This document shows, piece by piece, positions 59,970 through 64,000 of a stretch of DNA of 64,000 nt. Both the position numbers and the translations under genes were made by a program. The stretch spans positions 6,572,001 to 6,636,000 of the forward strand of contig JAFFSR010000004.1 of the NCBI GenBank assembly GCA_017163975.1, written 5' to 3'. The stretch comes from Anastatus disparis (Eukaryota > Arthropoda > Insecta > Hymenoptera > Eupelmidae). How positions within the stretch are numbered: the first letter of the stretch is position 1; each line of letters opens with the position of its first letter. Below the pieces are notes generated by a model. The model ran no database searches. It was not told the DNA's origin and saw only the letters and a list, made by a program, of their open reading frames with translations.

Positions 59970-60130
59970 CTACCTTAATTTTATAAACTTTACATGGACC
60001 GGATGAGTTGTAGCTAAAATCACATGTAACTTAAATTTTAGATCGGCAGTATTAGCCATTGGTTCCAGTTTAAAGTTATGAAGAATATGAGCTATTATGG
60101 TAACCATCTCCGCCATTGCGAACTGCTGAC
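59970..60130 (-). CDS. CYP4: Cytochrome P450 family 4, last exon
   Basis: After a TTTTAG acceptor the minus strand encodes (G)QQFAMAEMVTIIAHILHNF, a central LEPMANTADLKFKLHVIL and the end THPVHVKFIKLR-stop. This is the CYP4 C-terminus: the helix following the haem-binding Cys (GQ-FAM-EM), then the beta bulge and the HPV-V-F ending typical of insect CYP4. The first codon is split (phase 1), as usual for this junction. Stop TAG is at 59970-59972. The upstream exon with FxxGxRxCxG was not found in 60131-64000, so it is beyond the right edge or displaced by insertions. This is a different gene from the CYP4 start at 8.7 kb, because gene order on this strand would put that gene downstream. Confidence 0.8.
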
Positions 60131-60544
60131 CTAAAATTGATTATTGCATTATTATTCATATTTAATTAATAAAAATAATGTAGGATATCAAGCTATATTA
60201 TAATGGCTTTATGATTAGCATCTCACTAATGTAAAATAATACGCCACTAAGGAGGTAAAACATATAACTTATATTGTTTTGGAATATATTTTTCCCAACA
60301 TAGTGAGTAAAAATCAATTTTTGATAAAAATTTTTATACGTTAATAATGATTAGTGATGTACGAAAAAAATTTATGATTATACTATCTCTCTATATTATT
60401 AAAAATATATCACCGCCGTCGCCGTCTGAAATATGCCCCTCATTTTTGGCTCCTCATTTTTTAACCTTCATTTAGCTAAAATTTAACTGAAATTCAGCTA
60501 AAATTCATCTAAATTTGAGATTTGATTGGTTAAATGAATATATA
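60131..60544. other. AT-rich, presumed CYP4 intron
   Basis: No exon found; ends in a CA-rich stretch around 60547. Confidence 0.3.
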
Positions 60545-60800
60545 TACGCACACACTCACACGCATACGCGCACACACACACACATTTTCTGGATACTGAG
60601 TCCAAATATGAACAAATTAATGAAAAAATGCTGCCATGTGCTTTGGTGCACTGCTTTCTCATAGAGCTCGTTGAGTTAGAGTAATTTGATTTTATTTATT
60701 TAAAGTGATTTCAATGTAAAAAATATAATTTCTATTCAAGAAAAATTAGTGAGCGTGGGAGAGTGATTAGGAAATAGGAATTGAGAGTCAGGGATGGAAT
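60545..60800. repeat. Tail-head junction of the 15.46-17.15 kb repeat family
   Basis: CA repeats with ACATTTTCTGGA and CTGAGTCCAAATATG (tail block of 16985-17080) run directly into GCTGCCATGTGCTTTGGTGC and CTTTCTCATAGAGCTCGTTG (head block of 15465-15640). The ~165-bp array is absent. Confidence 0.65.
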
Positions 60801-61139
60801 GATAAAGAAAACGAAACGTGATTGGGATTGGTCGCTGAGACGTTACGTTGCACGCTATATCTACAAAAAAAAATACAAAAAATATAAAAAAATTAACTCA
60901 TATTTCATCTTTTTAGCTAAAAACATTTGCTACGTATCGTTCAATGTATTTTGAAGATACTGTAAAACAAAATCCAACTTTTGTTTTTATATTAATCAGT
61001 AAATAGTAATTCGTAAAAAAACCTAACCTAAAAGTGTGATTAATTTTAAAGAGGATAGCCGATGAGGCTATTCCTCAACTTTTGATCAGAATGCACAATA
61101 ACCGAAATAACTACACTAAACCAATGCATATATATATAT

Positions 61140-62721
61140 ATCTCCTAGTAAACAGGACGTAGTAGATACGAATGAAGAAAGACACAAAAGAAAAGCTTAA
61201 GATCTTGAGAATACTGACCAACAACAACAGGGTGGAAGTAAAAAACAAAATATTAATCAATTAGCTAGCTATGCTGATGGCATACAATCCTCACAAAATC
61301 AACGACAAGGCTCACAACAAACTCAAAATATCTTACCAGCTGTTACATTTTACACAAACGATATCCTGCCACCATTTCAAGTGATAGTAATACCTACACA
61401 TACAGAGAATAATACGTCAAACCACCAAAGCAAAAGTTTAGAATCAATACAAATTGCCAAAACAATAATCCCCATACTTCCTAACAAATCTATCGATGAA
61501 ATAAAAAAATCTGATAAGAACAGAGTCACAATTATAACACACAGCAGAGCGGTTGCAAATAAAATATTAGCAATGAATGAACTAAAAGAAAAAAATTTTA
61601 CTCCTTATATTCCCAATTCATATATATATATATAGAAAAGTAGTCATCAAACGTGTCCCTATCGACATTACAGAGGAAGAAATAAAGAGCAACTTGCAAA
61701 TTATCTCTCCAGTTGCAAATTTAGAAATACATAGTGTAAAAGGATTCGCAAAGCTCATTCCAAAAGAAAAAAAGAAAAATGAATCTGCAACATCAACCAA
61801 TGAAAACAAAACTAAAACTGAAACATCAACCACTAAAAACAAAATTGAAACTGAATTAACCTCAATCCCAACTACTACAGTCATGGTCATTTACAAAGGA
61901 CAAGTCACTCCCCAACATGCATTCCTATACAGAGTAAAATACATGGTCGAATAGTACATACCATTAGCCAAACTCTGTACTAAATTTTTCAGACATGGAC
62001 ACACTACATCTTTCTGTCGCTCTAAAACCAAATGCATATACTGTGGAGAAATAACTCATACTTCAGAAAAATGTGACATTAACAAAGAAAAAATTTCATG
62101 CATAAACTGCAAAAAAAACACCTACTTACAGACAAAAACTGCAGAACAAGAAATTATAAAAATGGTTGTTAAAAGAAACATTTCTATCCAGGAAGCCAAA
62201 TGCAATTATAACGAACTCATTACTAATAAAAAAGATTAAGATTCTCGGAATTCCTAGAGCTTAGCTCTACAACAACCACAGATGAAATAAACACTCCAAG
62301 TCAAATCTACAATACCCCAAGAAGAAAACTCTTTACAGAAGTCACCAAACATCTAAACAATAGTCCTTCTACCTCCAATCACAAACCATACCTAAATAAG
62401 TCACCCAGCAGGATAAAAGAAAAAAACAACTTTGAGGAACACAAAAACATCCTAATTTACCCAAATGAAGACTATCGTCTAAACTTCACTCCTCTTAGCA
62501 ACGATAGAAATATCACTTATTACAGGAAACAACTTGCAAACTCTTCAAACATCTCAGCCCAAGGATCCGCTATCATCACACATAATGAAAATGGATACCT
62601 CATTGGTAAAACAATTATTATGACACACCAACAATTATTAAGATACCTTAACAATGATCCCCACTTTTGTGAAAATATCCTAAATGCAGCTCAAGACAGC
62701 ATGGGACAACCATCACAATAA
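61140..62721 (+). pseudogene. LINE ORF1 (gag-like, CCHC knuckles), frame-broken
   Basis: A lysine/threonine-rich plus-strand protein in at least three frame pieces, starting near 61140. Near 61976-62130 it has CTKFFRHGHTTSFC (CCHC with the second Cys replaced by Phe), CIYCGEITHTSEKC (an intact CX2CX4HX4C) and CINCKKNTY (third knuckle lacking His). Triple knuckles of this kind mark the gag-like ORF1 of Jockey/I LINEs, which binds element RNA. AEQEIIKMVVKRNISIQEAK follows, as in that family. It ends near 62721 (AAQDSMGQPSQ-stop) without an ORF2. A/K-rich codon bias matches the ORF2 at 1-2574. Confidence 0.75.
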
Positions 62722-62870
62722 TAACAAATAAATTATACTCTCAGCACCTCTAAGTACCCCCAAAATATATCTCAAATCTATTAACACAATAATATATGAA
62801 CATTATAGGCATGGCCAAAATGGCTGCCCTTAGATAAAGGGGCTAAATTTATTTTGATATAATTTGATAG

Positions 62871-62892
62871 TGTGTGTGTGTGTGTGTGTGTA
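62871..62892. repeat. (TG)n microsatellite
   Basis: About 22 bp of TG at the 5' border of the next LINE fragment. Confidence 0.9.
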
Positions 62893-62929
62893 AATTGGGA
62901 ATTAAAAGTGTAATTGTTGTTTAAGAGAG

Positions 62930-64000
62930 AAGATTTTATGGTTATGTAGTGTGAAAGATGGGAAGCAGTCTGGGGAGAGAAATAAATAGAATGGTGCAAA
63001 AACAGGTTAGACACGTTAGAAGTGACAAATGATTGGATAGAGTTAAAAGAAGGAATTAAAAAATCAATAAAATGGAGGCTGGTAGGAGTTAAGAAAGAGG
63101 AGGATTTAGAAGATTGGTGGGGTGAGGAATGTTTTGAGAGAAAGACGTCTATGAAAGTAAAATCATATAGTCATTGCAGGGAGATTAGATAGAAAGGAAT
63201 ATATAATGGAAAAAAATGTACAAAGAGTTAATAAAAAGGAAGAAGGAAAGGAAAGGTGAAGAAATAATGGAAAAAATAAAAAGCGACAAGTCGGGATGTG
63301 AATTTTGGAAAAGAGTTAACAGAAGTAGGGCTAAAAGAGTTGGTATATCTTACAAAATAAGAGAGGAAGATTGGCATAGGGCGATTAGTAATTGTGAAAA
63401 TAATAGAAGCAGGCAGGAGGTCGAAGATTATAGAGAGGAGAATGATGATGAGAGAGTAGTTGAAGAGGAAGAAGAGATTAGGAGAGAGGAGGTTAGAGAA
63501 GTGATAAACAGTCTCAAGAGAAAGAAAGCGCCTGGTATGGACAACATCCCAAATGAAGCTTGGTTAGAAGGTAATGAGATAGTGGAGGAAAGTATACTTA
63601 AGGTAATTAGGAAATTATGGAGAGGGGGAGGATTGCCTCAGAAGTGGAGAACAGGGGTGATTACACCTATATTTAAGAAAGGAGACAGAGATAAGGTTGA
63701 GAATTATAGGAATAACTTTAATGGATACAGGGTATAAAATATATGCGGATATGTTAAAAAGAAGGCTGGAAAAGGAATTGGGAGATAAGAAAGGGCAGAG
63801 TGATACGCAATTTGGCTTTAGAAAGGGGTATGGTACCATGGAAAGTATTTTTTGCTTAAAGACAATGATGAATAATCAGATAAAGAAGGATAAAGGCAAG
63901 GCTGTGTTGTTTTTTGCTGATTTGAAAGCTGCTTTCGATAAGGTGAAAAGATATGCAATATGGAGGGAAATGGAAAGGTTGGAAATAAGTAAACGTTTGA
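62930..64000 (+). pseudogene. LINE ORF2 fragment (I/R1-type RT), runs off right edge
   Basis: The G-rich plus-strand coding block begins with NDWIELKEGIKKSIKWR and DWWGEECFERK (linker after the endonuclease), then a frame with RKKAPGMDNIPNEAW and WRTGVITPIFKKGDRD. A missing G near 63710 shifts the frame. The RT continues in another frame as ITLMDTGYKIYADMLKRRLE, TQFGFRKGYGTMESIF and FFADLKAAFDKV (motif A with its catalytic Asp) to the window end. A stop near 63190 also breaks the linker. Typical of LINEs frequent in Hymenoptera. The endonuclease is missing and the catalytic YADD lies beyond the edge. Confidence 0.8.

Noticed and set aside
61618..61890. 90-codon minus ORF rich in Val/Ser
   Set aside because: Antisense to the Lys/Thr-rich LINE ORF1.

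Overview
The window is strongly AT-rich eukaryotic nuclear DNA. It has spliced genes with GT/AG introns, CYP4-type cytochrome P450 exons, several non-LTR (LINE-type) retrotransposons, a Ty1/copia LTR element, tRNA- and 5S-derived SINEs, satellites and many fold-back DNA transposons. This fits an arthropod, most likely an insect and plausibly a hymenopteran. The LINE ORFs resemble those common in wasps and ants, but that is inference, not proof. No operons, CRISPR arrays or functional rRNA genes were seen.

Host genes are few and all are partial or damaged. Two CYP4 fragments lie on the minus strand: the last exon of one gene (59970-60130), and exons 1-2 of another (8516-8666 and 4213-4322) that continues off the left edge. 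They look like remains of a tandem CYP4 cluster separated by about 51 kb of mostly mobile DNA. Two paralogous OB-fold (RPA-like) genes face each other, at 29924-31268 (+) and 37145-38485 (-). Their intron phases match, and each carries one or two single-base frame breaks. A third series of exon-like pieces (39731-40890, -) is unidentified.

Layout: 1-2740 LINE; 4213-8666 CYP4 start with a 1.3 kb palindrome in intron 1; 9.3-15.1 kb SINEs, a CACTG-ended MITE, fold-backs, a 5S-derived SINE and hairpin-headed element E1; 15.2-17.1 kb minisatellite and a ~165 bp repeat array; 17.57-19.87 kb TIR element; 20.97-21.66 kb palindrome; 21.7-25.95 kb two satellite arrays (176 bp and ~282 bp units) split by element E2; 26.54-27.16 kb solo LTR; 27.6-29.0 kb fold-backs; 29.9-38.5 kb the OB-fold pair around a 2.97 kb palindrome; 41.35-45.79 kb copia element; 46.0-46.4 kb TTAA fold-back; 49.9-53.2 kb TIR transposon with a broken transposon-type gene holding nested insertions (E3 and a 1.07 kb palindrome); 53.4-54.8 kb nested palindromes; 55-57 kb more fold-backs; 58.2-59.8 kb SINE, LINE and TTAA fold-back; 60 kb CYP4 last exon; 61.1-64 kb two LINE fragments.

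The dominant theme is self-complementary DNA: more than fifteen fold-back units of 75 bp to 3 kb, several nested in each other, some inside introns or next to start codons. The most novel structural signal is a set of three elements (E1, E2, E3). Each has one end made of a long hairpin with different stem sequence but a conserved apical loop motif (CRAGYGWARCRAG), followed by a subterminal inverted repeat whose mate lies at the other end. This resembles Helentron/HINE architecture.
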